From positions 13,324,145 to 13,388,144 of the forward strand of contig CM055743.1 of the NCBI GenBank assembly GCA_029465975.1: a DNA stretch of 64,000 nucleotides, written 5' to 3'. Below the pieces are notes generated by a model, which was given only the letters and a program-made list of their open reading frames with translations, was not told the DNA's origin and searched no databases. Position numbers and translations under genes: made by a program. Positions 1 to 10,825 of the stretch are shown here, piece by piece (position 1 is the stretch's first letter; every line of letters begins with the position of its first letter). This DNA comes from Dallia pectoralis (lineage: Eukaryota; Chordata; Actinopteri; Esociformes; Umbridae).

Positions 1-132
1 GTCTCTCACGGCTCGGCTGTTCCCCTGTAATAGATGACCTCACACGAATATTAATTTACTGTAACATTAACAATATCACACCTTATCCAGCCCCCCCGCC
101 CGCTCCCCACTGTAAATACCCTCTAAATACCC

Positions 133-155
133 TTCTCTCTCTCTCTCTCTCTCTG
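133..155. repeat. (TC)n microsatellite
   Basis: An uninterrupted run of about ten TC dinucleotides inside pyrimidine-rich sequence. It is a simple repeat with no other recognisable context. Confidence 0.85.
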
Positions 156-1054
156 TCGTCTCTCTACACTGCATTAAACTTCAGGTACCAAAGTAGGCCT
201 CGGTTATGGTGGCTTGTTGTTCATACCTGGGCGACGTGTAATATTGGCTAATTGTTCATGTGTTTTACAAAAACGCTGTGGTGGCAGATGCTGATTGTAG
301 GCGATGACAAGCAGACAGATTAATTATCTGTGTCACTATGAGATTTTAAAACCTCTAATCCCGGACCCATTATATTGACCATTATATTGAGCTCTGTACT
401 AAACGTGGCTCATTGCAACACACTATGCTTGCTTTCTAGGTCGATGATAGAGAGATTGTTATACAGTTGATAAGTAACCTGAAAGCTGGAGCTCTATGTT
501 GAATGTGGGGGAGGTAACATTAATGTGACGTTGGCCCTCAGTCTCTCTCTATCACAAACACTCACATACCCTCATCTCTCGACTCTTCTCCATCTCTTTG
601 TCGGTCTCACGCTCGTCCGCTAGCTCTCTCTGTCCATCTCCGGATTTCCATCACTCCTCAGAGGTTCATGTACATTGTGTTCATCACCGGATCTAATTGA
701 TCTTATCAGACAGCTCGTTGGGGTTCCAGAGATGCTCTGGCATCAACCTGACTGCTCGCAAAATTGTCCTGAATTTTAACCTGGCAGCGGCAAGCGTGGA
801 TTTAGCTCACAACATAATGATAATGCATGTAAAAATGTAATATTGATCACAATTAACACTGCATAGTGTACTATACTGTAAAGCAAGTTGACATTGTCAG
901 AAAATATAACTTTGTAGTTTATTAGCTACTATGACTAGCCAAATCGGGATTTTGATTCACGCAAGCAGACATTAGAGAGTACTCCTAAACAGAACCTACA
1001 GTAAACATATGTAGCTTATTGAAATACTATTTTAATATGCTATACTCAATCCCT
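156..1054. other. unique sequence, no gene seen
   Basis: No coding frame, RNA gene or mobile element is recognisable on either strand. A loosely pyrimidine-rich stretch lies near 540-660; the rest is ordinary AT-rich sequence. Confidence 0.5.
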
Positions 1055-1265
1055 CATGCAACTTTGCGGTCTCGTCCCCGTCAGAGATTAGACCAATGAG
1101 GGTGGTGTCATCTGCAAACTTCAGGAGTTTGACAGAGTGGTGACTGGAGGTGCGGTTTTTGGTGTTCAGAGAGAAGACGGGACAGGACGCAATTTTGAGG
1201 GGAGGCAGTGCTGATGGTCAGAGGGTCCGACAAGTGTTTCCACAATCTCACGTGCTGCCTACTGT
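1055..1265 (-). pseudogene. LINE reverse transcriptase fragment (L2/Rex1/CR1-like)
   Basis: Read on the minus strand, this is a piece of a non-LTR retrotransposon reverse transcriptase spread over two frames. The first frame (about 1260 down to 1171) gives RQHVRLWKHLSDPLTIS and then a motif-B-like QNCVLSRLL, where the family normally has QGCVLSPLL. After a frameshift the second frame gives SVKLLKFADDTTLIGLIS, which holds the catalytic FADD box (codons at 1118-1107). Only about 70 codons survive; the endonuclease, most of the RT fingers and the 3' tail are absent. The clade (L2, Rex1 or CR1-like) is inferred from the motif wording and is less certain than the RT identity. It is a dead remnant with no intact frame. 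Confidence 0.75.
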
Positions 1266-1274
1266 TGTTCAAAT

Positions 1275-2515
1275 CAGTAATTACAAATAATATAACAATA
1301 GATTTCCTTGACATGTTGCACCTAAGAAACTGGTGCCTGGGCAAACAACATTGTTACTTCTCTCCCCCTGGGCAGCCAACAGGCATAAGAGCATATAGCT
1401 CAAATAAGAAAAAGGACAGATTGCTGCAGTCTTTGCATTATGAGTGCTGTACGACAGACAAATATAACAAAAAAACCCGGCCGAGCTGTAGGCTGTGTTA
1501 GCTTCGGCTAATAGCTTTGCTAATAGATAAAATAGCTTAAAAAATATTCCCAGTGGGCCACACAACCATTATTTCTTTTAGACGCACAGTTTATTTTTCC
1601 TATATATTTTTTTTATAGCCCTGGTTTATCACCATGATGAGAGTGACTGAGTGACTATATTTCTTGCTCTTTGGCGCCATCTAGGCAATACCTGATATAG
1701 AGATCTACCTAAGAGTACAAAGAAAGACGCTCGTAGAAGCTAAACACCTAAAGTGATCCATTAACACTTTATGTATGTGAGAAAATGCCTAGTATGTCAT
1801 TCAAAGGCAAGCAATTGATATGCAATCCCAGCACTTGTTGTTCTACCAAACGCCTGGAGCTTCTGTGAGACAGATGTGCAGGTACCTCAAAATACTGTTT
1901 TGAACAATAGCATTTGAATCAATAAAATGTAAACAGTTCTAAAACATTTTTTTTATCAGAATGTGTTACTTGATCCTTAATATAAGAAAGGAATATAAAA
2001 AAAACTGAAAACAATGAATATATGGAGAGGCTGGTCTGCTCATTGTACGAACAGCCAGCCAGGGACACGGGATGAGTAGCACAACAGACATAAAGAGAGT
2101 GAGAAAATCATAAGGACAGGAGAATGGACTGACAGGCAGAGTGTTGTCTGCCAAGCACCACCAACACCCAATTTCCGTTACTAGTTGCATCGGCTTACAC
2201 AATGTCGTTTACTGTTCCATTGTCTGGATAATTTTTAAGATTACCATCTGCTGGTCAAGCGACAAGTGTTTATCTAGCGTTAATTTATTTGCAAGTCCCA
2301 GTTTGGCGGTTGAGGTGAATAACTATTTATAATCCAATAAAACAATGTGCTGACTTGTCCAAAATTAAAATTACTTAAGGACACAACACACAAGTCACAA
2401 TGGCGTGGGAAAGACAGGTGTAAAAGAGAGAAAATACAAGAAAATTATTAGAGATAGCTTTGAGGAAGATGGATCAAGAAACAGAAGCAGAATGGGGAGA
2501 CAATCGATGAAGAAA
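1275..2515. other. unique sequence, no gene seen
   Basis: No motif-bearing frame is visible. The open frames here (fewer than 100 codons) show no domain or compositional sign of coding and overlap one another on opposite strands. Confidence 0.5.
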
Positions 2516-2830
2516 GATACCACACAGAGAGATAGAGGAACATGTCAGTCAGACAGAGAGAACCTTAAGATAGGGAGAGATAGAGGAACATGTCAGACAG
2601 ACAGAGAGAACCTTAAGATACAGAGAGATAGAGGAACATGTCAGTCAGACAGAGAGAACCTTAACATAGAGAGAGAGAAATATGTCAGTCAGACAGAGAG
2701 AACCTTAACATACAGAGAGAGAAATATGCCAGTCATACAGAGAGATACTTACCAGACAGAGAGGAAGAGAGAGCATCTAACAGGGAGGAAGAGAGAGCGT
2801 CTGACAGGGAGGAACAGAGAGTGTCTGTTT
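2516..2830. repeat. 48-bp minisatellite
   Basis: The core AGATAGAGGAACATGTCAG recurs with its starts 48 bp apart (about 2530, 2578 and 2626), followed by progressively degraded copies rich in GACAGAGAGA. About five to six copies are present. Because 48 is divisible by three, the plus strand stays open for 152 codons (2405-2863) with a 16-residue period. I read that as an artefact of the repeat, not a gene. Confidence 0.85.
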
Positions 2831-2908
2831 TGCTTGATTCAGTCACCTGAAGCTGAGCATTGAGTAAAGCAGAATGGATATGTGAACAATCCCTCCATTA
2901 ATGAAATG

Positions 2909-2910
<2 letters not shown>

Positions 2911-2940
<30 letters not shown>
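2911..2940. repeat. (GT)15 microsatellite
   Basis: A perfect GT dinucleotide run of 30 bp. Confidence 0.95.
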
Positions 2941-2944
<4 letters not shown>

Positions 2945-3031
2945 GACCAAATGGGCTGTGGCCCAGACCAGAATACGCATACTTCAACATGCTCTGTCTG
3001 ACACCCCATGAGAAATGGGTCTCACTCACCA

Positions 3032-4376
3032 GGAACAGGGGGAGAAGAGAGGAACGGGGGAGAGGAACGGGGAGAGGAACGGGGGAGAGGAACGGGGAGA
3101 GGAACGGGGGAGAGGAGAGGAACGGGGAGAGGAACGGGGAGAGGAACGGGGGAGAGGAGAAGAACGGGGGAGAGGAGAGGAACAGGGAGGAGAGGAGAGG
3201 AACGGGGGACAGGAGAGGAACGAGGGAGAGGAACGGGGGAGAGGAGAGGAACGAGGGAGAGGAACAGGGGAGAGGAGAGGAACGAGGAGAGGAGAGGAAC
3301 AGGGGAGAGGAGAGGAACGAGGAGAGGAACAGGGGAGAGGAGAGGAACGAGGAGAGGAGAGGAACAGGGGAGAGGAGAGGAACGAGGAGAGGAACAGAGG
3401 AGAGGAGAGGAACGAGGAGAGGAACGGGGGAGAGGAGAGGAACGGGGCAGAGGAGAGGAACGGGGGAGAGGAGAGGAACGGGGGAGAGGAGAAGAACGGG
3501 GGAGAGGAGAGGAACGGGGGAGAGGAGAGGAACGGGGGAGAGGAGAGGAACGGGGGAGAGGAGAAGAACGGGGGAGAGGAGAAGAACGGGGGAGAGGAGA
3601 GGAACAGGGGAGAGGAACGAGGGAGAGGAGAGGAACGAGGGAGAGGAGAGGAACGGGGGAGAGGAGAAGAACAGGGGAGAGGAGAGGAACAGAGGAGAGG
3701 AACGGGGGAGAGGAGAGGAACAGAGGAGAGGAACGAGGGAGAGGAGAGGAACGGGGGAGAGGAGAGGAACGGGGGAGAGGAGAGGAACGGGGGAGAGGAG
3801 AGGAACGGGGGAGAGGAGAGGAACGGGGGAGAGGAGAGGAACAGGGGGAGAGGAGAGGAACGGGGGAGAGGAGAGGAACGGGGGAGAGGAGAGGAACGGG
3901 GGAGAGGAGAGGAACGGGGGAGAGGAGAGGAACGAGGGAGAGGAGAGGAACGGGGGAGAGGAGAGGAACAGAGGAGAGGAACGGGGGAGAGGAGAGGAAC
4001 AGAGGAGAGGAACGGGGGAGAGGAGAGGAACAGAGGAGAGGAACGAGGGAGAGGAGAGGAACGGGGCAGAGGAGAGGAACGGGGGAGAGGAGAAGAACGG
4101 GGGAGAGGAGAGGAACAGGGGAGAGGAACGAGGGAGAGGAGAGGAACGAGGGAGAGGAGAAGAACAGGGGAGAGGAGAGGAACAGAGGAGAGGAACGGGG
4201 GAGAGGAGAGGAACGAGGGAGAGGAGAGGAACGAGGGAGAGGAGAGGAACGGGGGAGAGGAGAGGAACGGGGGAGAGGAGAGGAACAGGGGGAGAGGAGA
4301 GGAACGGGGAGAGCAGAAGAACGGGGGAGAGGAGAGGAACAGAGGAGAGGAACGGAGGAGAGGAACAGGGGGAGAA
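3032..4376. repeat. purine-rich 18-bp minisatellite array, 1.35 kb
   Basis: A tandem array of the unit GGGGGAGAGGAGAGGAAC, with common variants of 17, 13 and 12 bp (loss of a G, loss of the GAGAG block, CAGAGG or CGAGG substitutions). The plus strand is almost entirely purine, with roughly one C per unit. The opposite strand is therefore a polypyrimidine tract, and its 506-codon open frame (periodic PVPLLS) and the three plus-strand frames of about 500 codons are repeat artefacts. Such tracts are known to favour triplex (H-DNA) and G-quadruplex structures. Short variants cluster at the left edge (3050-3240), which suggests a heterogeneous array that expanded by slippage or unequal exchange. 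Confidence 0.95.
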
Positions 4377-4452
4377 AGATGGTGGGTGATAGTCTTTTGA
4401 ATAAAAGGAATCCCTCAAGGAAGATGTTCTCTGCTCCTCTTGTTCAGCAGTT

Positions 4453-4470
4453 CACACACACACACACACA
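4453..4470. repeat. (CA)9 microsatellite
   Basis: A short perfect CA run just outside the right end of the purine-rich array. A GT run borders the array on its left, so microsatellites flank the minisatellite on both sides. Confidence 0.9.
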
Positions 4471-4474
4471 CTTT

Positions 4475-5137
4475 AGAATAGCGTTTGTGAAGACACATTG
4501 CATTTTCCTGCATTAAAGCAAAGGCAATATGTTAGCGGTCTAACAGGGGACACTTACGGACATTGGTTTTTTGATTTAGCGTTATAAGCCTGGTTCTGTT
4601 TGGTAGAACCACTGGGTTTACCTGCATAATTGCATTGGCAGTCGGATAGCAGGACCCCCCGCAGTGAGGACCAGGTTGATGCTCCCTGCTATAGCCTGGA
4701 GGTGTTTGGTGTCAAACAACTTGTTCTCCTTTACCCTCTGAATCACCTGCTCCACACGGGTCCTCGAGCGAGCGTTCTCTCGTGTCTGATTAATGCCTAC
4801 CTTCGCCGTTCGCCTCTGTTTAGAGCGGGATGACTTTCGCTTCTACAAGGTCATCGATGAGGAAACGGTTGTCGGCGATTACTGCCTTTGGTGAGGGGCT
4901 GGCTTCCTGTCTGTCTTTATTGCCAATACAGCCTGCGTGAGGAGACAAAGGTGATGGGCGCATGAGGAGATATTCCTGATAAGGCCATTATAATGCAGTA
5001 AGACCTGGAGCTTAAGAGCGTCTCAGAACAGCAAAAGAGAGGATAGTGTATGAAACTAATCATCATACATCAATTATCTACCAGCTACTGCTACTGTTTC
5101 TAAACATGCAGCGAATAATTTATATCTAATACAGTTC
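4475..5137. other. unique sequence, no gene seen
   Basis: No recognisable coding, RNA or mobile-element signature. One open frame of 67 codons (4630-4833) has no recognisable motif. Confidence 0.45.
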
Positions 5138-5327
5138 TGAGGGTTGTTCCATAAAACAAGATCAGAAAACAAGCCAGGCTTATCGTGCTTAGTCAGACTT
5201 TTTTGCGATGGATTCCGTTTCATAAACCAAAGTTAAAATATTCCAAACTCAGTTACCCTGGCAACTTATGCTGGGAAACTAACCTGGTCCGGGCCAGGCT
5301 AACTGTCAGGTTAAGCTCAACCACCTG

Positions 5328-6916
5328 TGCTTGGAATGTTATGATATTACACCGGACCCTCATGTAACCACTATCACTATCTGTCTGAATGTTATGATAT
5401 TACATCAGACTCTCATGTAACCACTATCACTATCTGTCTGAATGTTATGATATTACATCAGACTCTCATGTAACCACTATCACTATCTGTCTGAATGTTA
5501 TGATATTACATCAGACTCTCATGTAACCACTATCACTATCTGTCTGAATGTTATGATATTACATCAGACTCTCATGTAACCACTATCACTATCTGTCTGA
5601 ATGTTATGATATTACATCGGACTCTCATGTAACCACTATCACTATCTGTCTGAATGTTATGATATTACACCGGACCCTCATGTAACCACTATCACTATCG
5701 GTCTGAATGTTATGATATTACATCAGACTCTCATGTAACCACTATCACTATCTGTCTGAATGTTATGATATTACATCAGACTCTCATGTAACCACTATCA
5801 CTATCTGTCTGAATGTTATGATATTACATCGGACTCTCATGTAACCACTATCACTATCTGTCTGAATGTTATGATATTACATCGGACTCTCATGTAACCA
5901 CTATCACTATCGGTCTGAATGTTATGATATTACATCGGACTCTCATGTAACCACTATCACTATCTGTCTGAATGTTATGATATTACATCGGACTCTCATG
6001 TAACCACTATCTGTCTGAATGTTATGATATTACATCAGACTCTCATGTAACCACTATCACTATCTGTCTGAATGTTATGATATTACATCAGACTCTCATG
6101 TAACCACTATCACTATCTGTCTGAATGTTATGATATTACATCGGACTCTCATGTAACCACTATCACTATCTGTCTGAATGTTATGATATTACATCAGACT
6201 CTCATGTAACCACTATCACTATCTGTCTGAATGTTATGATATTACATCGGACTCTCATGTAACCACTATCACTATCTGTCTGAATGTTATGATATTACAT
6301 CGGACTCTCATGTAACCACTATCACTATCTGTCTGAATGTTATGATATTACATCAGACTCTCATGTAACCACTATCACTATCTGTCTGAATGTTATGATA
6401 TTACATCAGACTCTCATGTAACCACTATCACTATCTGTCTGAATGTTATGATATTACATCGGACTCTCATGTAACCACTATCACTATCTGTCTGAATGTA
6501 ATGATATTACATCGGACTCTCATGTAACCACTGTCACTATCTGTCTGAATGTTGTGATATTACATCGGACTCTCATGTAACCACTATCACTATCTGTCTG
6601 AATGTTATGATATTACATCGGACTCTCATGTAACCACTATCACTATCTGTCTGAATGTTATGTTATTACATCGGACACTCATGTAACCACTATCACTATC
6701 TGTCTGAATGTTATGATATTACATCAGACTCTCATGTAACCACTATCACTATCTGTCTGAATGTTATGATATTACATCAGACTCTCATGTAACCACTATC
6801 ACTATCTGTCTGAATGTTATAATATTACATCGAACTCTCATGTAACCACTATCACTATCTGTCTGAATGTTATGTTATTACATCGGACTCTCATGTAACC
6901 ACTTTCACTATCTGTC
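5328..6916. repeat. 53-bp tandem array, about 30 copies
   Basis: The core CTGAATGTTATGATATTAC recurs every 53 bp, with only a few variable positions per unit: ATCAGAC or ATCGGAC, CTATCTG or CTATCGG, and one unit shortened near 6010. Copies are highly similar, which implies recent homogenisation or expansion. The array lies wholly inside the Harbinger-type element, between its left inverted repeat and the transposase remnant, so it expanded after or as part of that element. There is no spacer sequence between units. Confidence 0.97.
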
Positions 6917-7090
6917 CAGAAATGAGAGCAAATGCACTTTGATAATAAATGTCATGAATTTGAACGTAAAAAACGTAAGAAAGTGAAACAAACGCAAACT
7001 GAAGTGACATTTGGTAAGTGTCAATGAGCCACCTATAACTCTCTATAAATTGGGAGCTCAACCAAATGTGTTGGACTCAAAATCCTGGCG

Positions 7091-7420
7091 TGTCCTTTCA
7101 TTGATGACGTGGTGGATGACGGAGCGATAATTATAGGCATTTCAAAGACAACTTACTTTCAGGGACAGGTCAGACCCGTTGGCTTTTCCTGACAACAACC
7201 TGCATAAGCGGTATAGATTCTTGAGGGAAGGTATAGAATATATATGCAGATTAATGAGCCCACATATCGCACATATAGCACACGGCGCAATAAAGCGCTC
7301 ACAGTGCCGCTAACTGTGTGCATTTTTTGCCAGGGGAACATTTTTGTACACAGTTGGAGATGCGGAGAATATCAGCATAGCCACAGTTTGCCGCTCTGTA
7401 CGAATTGTGTACCTAGGGAA
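7091..7420 (+). pseudogene. HARBI1-like (PIF/Harbinger) transposase remnant
   Basis: Three frames join into the N-terminal part of a Harbinger nuclease. The first frame gives DDVVDDGA (from about 7103). A second, from 7164, gives DRSDPLAFPDNNLHKRYRF and continues to a CRLMSPHIAH block. A shifted frame then gives TRRNKALTVPLTVC, and from 7320 the frame returns to give ARGTFLYTVGDAENIS and ATVCRSVRIVYL. These blocks match the conserved order in fish Harbinger and HARBI1 proteins (DPLAFPD, RYRF, LxR/K-ALTV, GTFLYTVGDAENISKATVCR). At least three frameshifts disrupt the frame, and the downstream catalytic DDE region is not visible. The family's active enzyme excises and inserts the transposon together with a Myb-like partner; none of that function is retained here. 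Confidence 0.8.
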
Positions 7421-7859
7421 TCATTACACAGCATCAACCAATCAAACCATTCTGAAATGCCAGTCCAGAGTAGTGACCTACGATTTAAATTATTTAAATG
7501 ATTTGTGATGCCGATTGTATCATCACAAATGTGGAGGCAAAATGGCCTATATGTTTAAATTCCTCATAGGTCTCGAGTAGCAAACGCTGCTCAGTGTGAA
7601 CATCGGTGCTCTTCCTTATTCCTTATTTGCCGTATAGTGAATTGATGAATCGATGCTCCAGCACCCCAGGCTTTATGAGAAAAGTGTGCACACGCAATTA
7701 CCTAGACTATTTGAACCTGGCTTGAATTAGTGAGATCACATGATCATCAACTTAACGTTATGGAACCGATTTAAGCGCGGCTGATTAGTTGGGTTCATTC
7801 AAGTCAGGTTTTGGACTTTAATCCCCGCTTTTCTAAGCACCCTTAATGGAACACCCCCC

Positions 7860-9117
7860 TGGTCCTAGTTCGCTGCCCTTTAACTTTATTTTGGCATGTT
7901 GTTGTTACGGTTTTCAGATCAGCAATAAAACCACAATATTAACTAAAGGGGACCTGTGTGAACACATAACATGATTTGTGGTAAACGTTATATTCCCCTT
8001 GGGGCAAGATAATCCTCGTTAGCAATTTTAGTGTGACTTGAGGCCTTTATATCTATTGTAATAGCGTTGTTATTTCTTTTGACGATAAAAGTTAGTAAAA
8101 ACACAGTATTTTCCTTGGGACAGGCCAGATACGGTCTCATTAGATGGCAAATTATCCAACTAGCAAGCTAACAGCAACGCCTTAGTGCTTAGACAAAGGT
8201 AACGATGATGACCATAGTTTGCGACAGAAGTGGGACTTTTTTTTGGGACTTTTACCCAGATATTTTTTGAAACTATGACTTTAGCTATTCGGTTAAACTC
8301 TTAGAGCAATCACCATTAAGATTGTATGGCACTTTCAAAATACCTATAAAACACAATTTTCTAATCCTAATTGGATCTATAACCAGTAAATGTCTACGCA
8401 GTTCAGTAGGCTGCAGTATAAAACATAGGTGTGTGAAGTGACAGTTGGATCCAGTTGAACCCAGCAGCAAACAGCCGCACCGTGTTTACAGACAGCAGAC
8501 AGAGCTGGTAATGACATCAGGTTGTCACAGGGACCCTGCTGCTATGCCCTCCAGCCAAACTCTTGATCTCCACCGCTGCCCAGGTCTATACGTGCTGTCT
8601 CTTCCTCCCATCCCTCATTCCACTCTCCTTTCTCCCTCTTCGCTCTCCTCTCTCACCTTTTCTCAGTCCTGTCTTTCACTTTCATCCACCTGTTTCTAAA
8701 ATGTTTTTTCCCCGCCTCCGGATTGTGGGAGCCAGCTAGAGGAACGCTCCAAATGTCTCCCGCGGGCGCACACACAAAAGCAAATCACACCTTACAAAAA
8801 CACACACACAGACGTCCTAAATCACGGCCAAAAGTATCGTGACACGTTACATCAGAGGAAAATATCACATAGATCTTTGAGAGAAACATGTAACAGGAAC
8901 GAGAGACAGAGAGAGAGAGAAAGAAAAAAGGAATGAAATAGATATATATTCTGAATCGATTAATGTCTTAGTAAATGTCCAATTAATCCGCTTTATGGTA
9001 TCAGTGAGAGCGTAGGAGCATGAAATATACATGAGTGATCCTTTAGACGACCCTTTAGTTAAATATTATTTTTATCCCATTGCCCTGAGGAACTGTATTC
9101 AACCGGAATGTTTGCTG

Positions 9118-9119
<2 letters not shown>
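7860..9119. other. unique sequence with short simple repeats
   Basis: No gene is recognised. It holds a pyrimidine-rich stretch (about 8580-8700), interrupted CA runs (8768-8812) and a GA-rich run (8898-8930). Confidence 0.45.

Positions 9120-9164
<45 letters not shown>
9120..9164. repeat. (TG)22 microsatellite
   Basis: A perfect TG run of about 44 bp. Confidence 0.95.
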
Positions 9165-9168
<4 letters not shown>

Positions 9169-9256
9169 GAATACTCACAGACCTCTATAAGTAGCTCTCA
9201 CTGGGAGATGAGCCCACCAATAAGAGATGGGCCCACTGCCTGGACATAGACCAATC

Positions 9257-9350
9257 AATACACAAACATACACACAAACAAATGCACAAACATACACACA
9301 AACATACACACAAACAAATGCACAAACATACACACAAACAAATGCATGAA
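9257..9350. repeat. 12/24-bp CA-rich minisatellite
   Basis: Alternation of ACACAAACAT-type and ACAAACAAATGC-type blocks. The marker AATGCA occurs at about 9281, 9317 and 9341, spacings of 36 and 24 bp, consistent with a 12-bp base period. Confidence 0.8.
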
Positions 9351-10739
9351 CCAATACATTAAGACAGACGAAGAATATCTCCCTGCACCCGTTCTCAGGC
9401 TGGTTGATCAACCAATCGTGGCAGTAACGTAGAGTCCATGGGCCTGGGTGAGGATTGTGATTGGTTACCTCACCTGTCTATTTCCCTCGGGGCCAGGCAC
9501 ATTTCTGCGTAGTACATTTGCATGTTTTCAGCGTTGACCCTCGTTTCTCCTGGGATGTACTTCCAGTGTTAATGGATAATCATTATAAGCACGGTCCCCA
9601 GGTAGTGCCTGTCACCTGTCCTTGGAGATTTCCAGGCTGTTAGGAGACCAGTGTCCCTTTGCGCATATTGTTCCCCGGGGACCAGGGATGGCCAGTCAAG
9701 CACTAAATGAAGATGTTACACCCTGAGACGCAGAGGGAGCGAGGGAGGTATGTGGGAGAAAATATAATAGATGCAGAATGAGATATGAGGTATAGCTGAA
9801 CACTAGAAGTACTGTACATCACAAAATGTCACCAAACTGTGCTTTAACCAGGGTCATTTAGTTACAAGTATGGACAGGGTTTGTCTTAAATGTTAGTTAA
9901 AGGTAAAAGGTACAGTTGTGTATTTGGGGTTAGTGAGGCTGGTTTTGGCGTCTCTGTGTGTGTTTTTTGTTGTACCGTCAGTAGTGAAACAACTAACTCA
10001 CTCTTCACTGATTGGCTATTAGTTTATGACGGTTAGGGATATCACCATAGTTACAGTCTGTGGCGATATTCTGCGATTTATCCGAATCCTTATATGGTAT
10101 GATAGTGGTTACATCTTCCTGACCTCATCTGGCTCCGCGATTCCAACAATTCTGTTTACGTCGTCCTTTACTGCACCCACCGGTCTAGTTGGTCCTGTCC
10201 GCTCGGGAATAAATGGGCCTGCTGTTAGAAATTGGAAGGCAAGCCGATATGGTTTAATTTCCATGTAAATAGGTTGAGGGAAAGTGATGGGAATTTCCGA
10301 GGCCCGGCTCATTGCTTTCCATCGGGAATTGGACATCCCACATGTATGTCTCCATCGGGAATCTGAACGATTCAAGCTCTGGGTTCCTCGGTGCCTCTGA
10401 GTCATTACATTTGGCTCCGGAGCGTTAACTAGAAGTTTCACAACTATTTAAAACGCGCCGCAGTTGTCACGGAAACGGAGCCGTCCGGAATAACATTCAA
10501 ATTAGGGTGTTGCATTTAGAATGAAGCAGATATTGCCACTCGGTTTTCCAGTTTGCCATTTTGGCCGACTTTTCTTGCACAGTCACCTCAGCGATTCTGG
10601 TACGCAACAAATGGCGACTGCTCTCCCGTAGCTGAGAGGTAATCTAACGTCTAATTTCCATTGGTGCCAAATACCAGTGGATACCACGTAAACACCAGGG
10701 CATGAACTGGACCATGTACATGTACAGACTGTTGGCATA
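9351..10739. other. unique sequence, no gene seen
   Basis: No recognisable coding or mobile-element signature. The 10.1-10.5 kb part is moderately CpG-rich, and open frames of 80 and 110 codons overlap on opposite strands without recognisable domains. Confidence 0.4.
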
Positions 10740-10825
10740 GTATCCCAGCCCCTATCTAGGGATTTGAACCCATGACGTCATACACACAAAGCATGCTCTA
10801 CCACTAAGCTACCAACTGCTTCAAT
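10740..10825 (-). mobile_element. tRNA-Ala-like SINE head
   Basis: On the minus strand the sequence contains a box A-like TAGCTTAGTGGTAGAGC (plus-strand 10795-10811) and a box B-like GGTTCAAATCC (10760-10770) at tRNA-like spacing. Between them, ATGCTTTG and GTATGAC resemble the anticodon arm of tRNA-Ala(UGC) as I remember it, with the anticodon changed from TGC to TGT. The acceptor stem does not pair and the arm is shortened, so this is not a working tRNA gene. A tRNA-derived SINE or tRNA pseudogene is the best reading. The body and tail of the SINE are not defined; they would extend toward lower coordinates. Confidence 0.65.

Larger units (their letters stand above)
5141..7859 (+). mobile_element. 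decayed PIF/Harbinger-type DNA transposon
   Basis: The left end begins GGGTTGTTCCATAAAA. The reverse complement of the right end begins GGGGGTGTTCCATTAAG, so the two ends form an imperfect terminal inverted repeat. Near the right end there is a broken HARBI1-like transposase (about 7091-7420), which supports the superfamily assignment. Between the left end and the coding remnant lies a 53-bp tandem array of about 1.6 kb. Harbinger elements normally duplicate a 3-bp TWA target; the flanks here are TGA and TGG, so no clean duplication survives. The element carries multiple indels and is inactive. The boundaries come from the terminal repeats and could be off by a few bases. Confidence 0.7.

Noticed and set aside
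1108..1565. Overlapping frames of 78-97 codons on both strands near 1.1-1.6 kb
   Set aside because: Part of one frame is the LINE remnant already listed; the rest has no coding signal.
2405..2863. A 152-codon frame with 16-residue repeats
   Set aside because: The period equals the 48-bp DNA minisatellite; the repeat is best preserved at DNA level and degrades without respect for codon position.
2898..4516. Four overlapping open frames of about 460-506 codons over the purine-rich array
   Set aside because: They exist on both strands and in all plus-strand frames because the 18-bp unit is a multiple of three and lacks stops. The peptides are pure repeats with no domain or start context.
5328..6916. 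CRISPR-like regular repeats
   Set aside because: The units are directly contiguous with no unique spacers, and the sequence is eukaryotic. The same holds for the other arrays.
10740..10825. A functional tRNA-Ala gene on the minus strand
   Set aside because: Boxes A and B are present, but the acceptor stem does not pair, the anticodon arm is shortened and the anticodon is altered.
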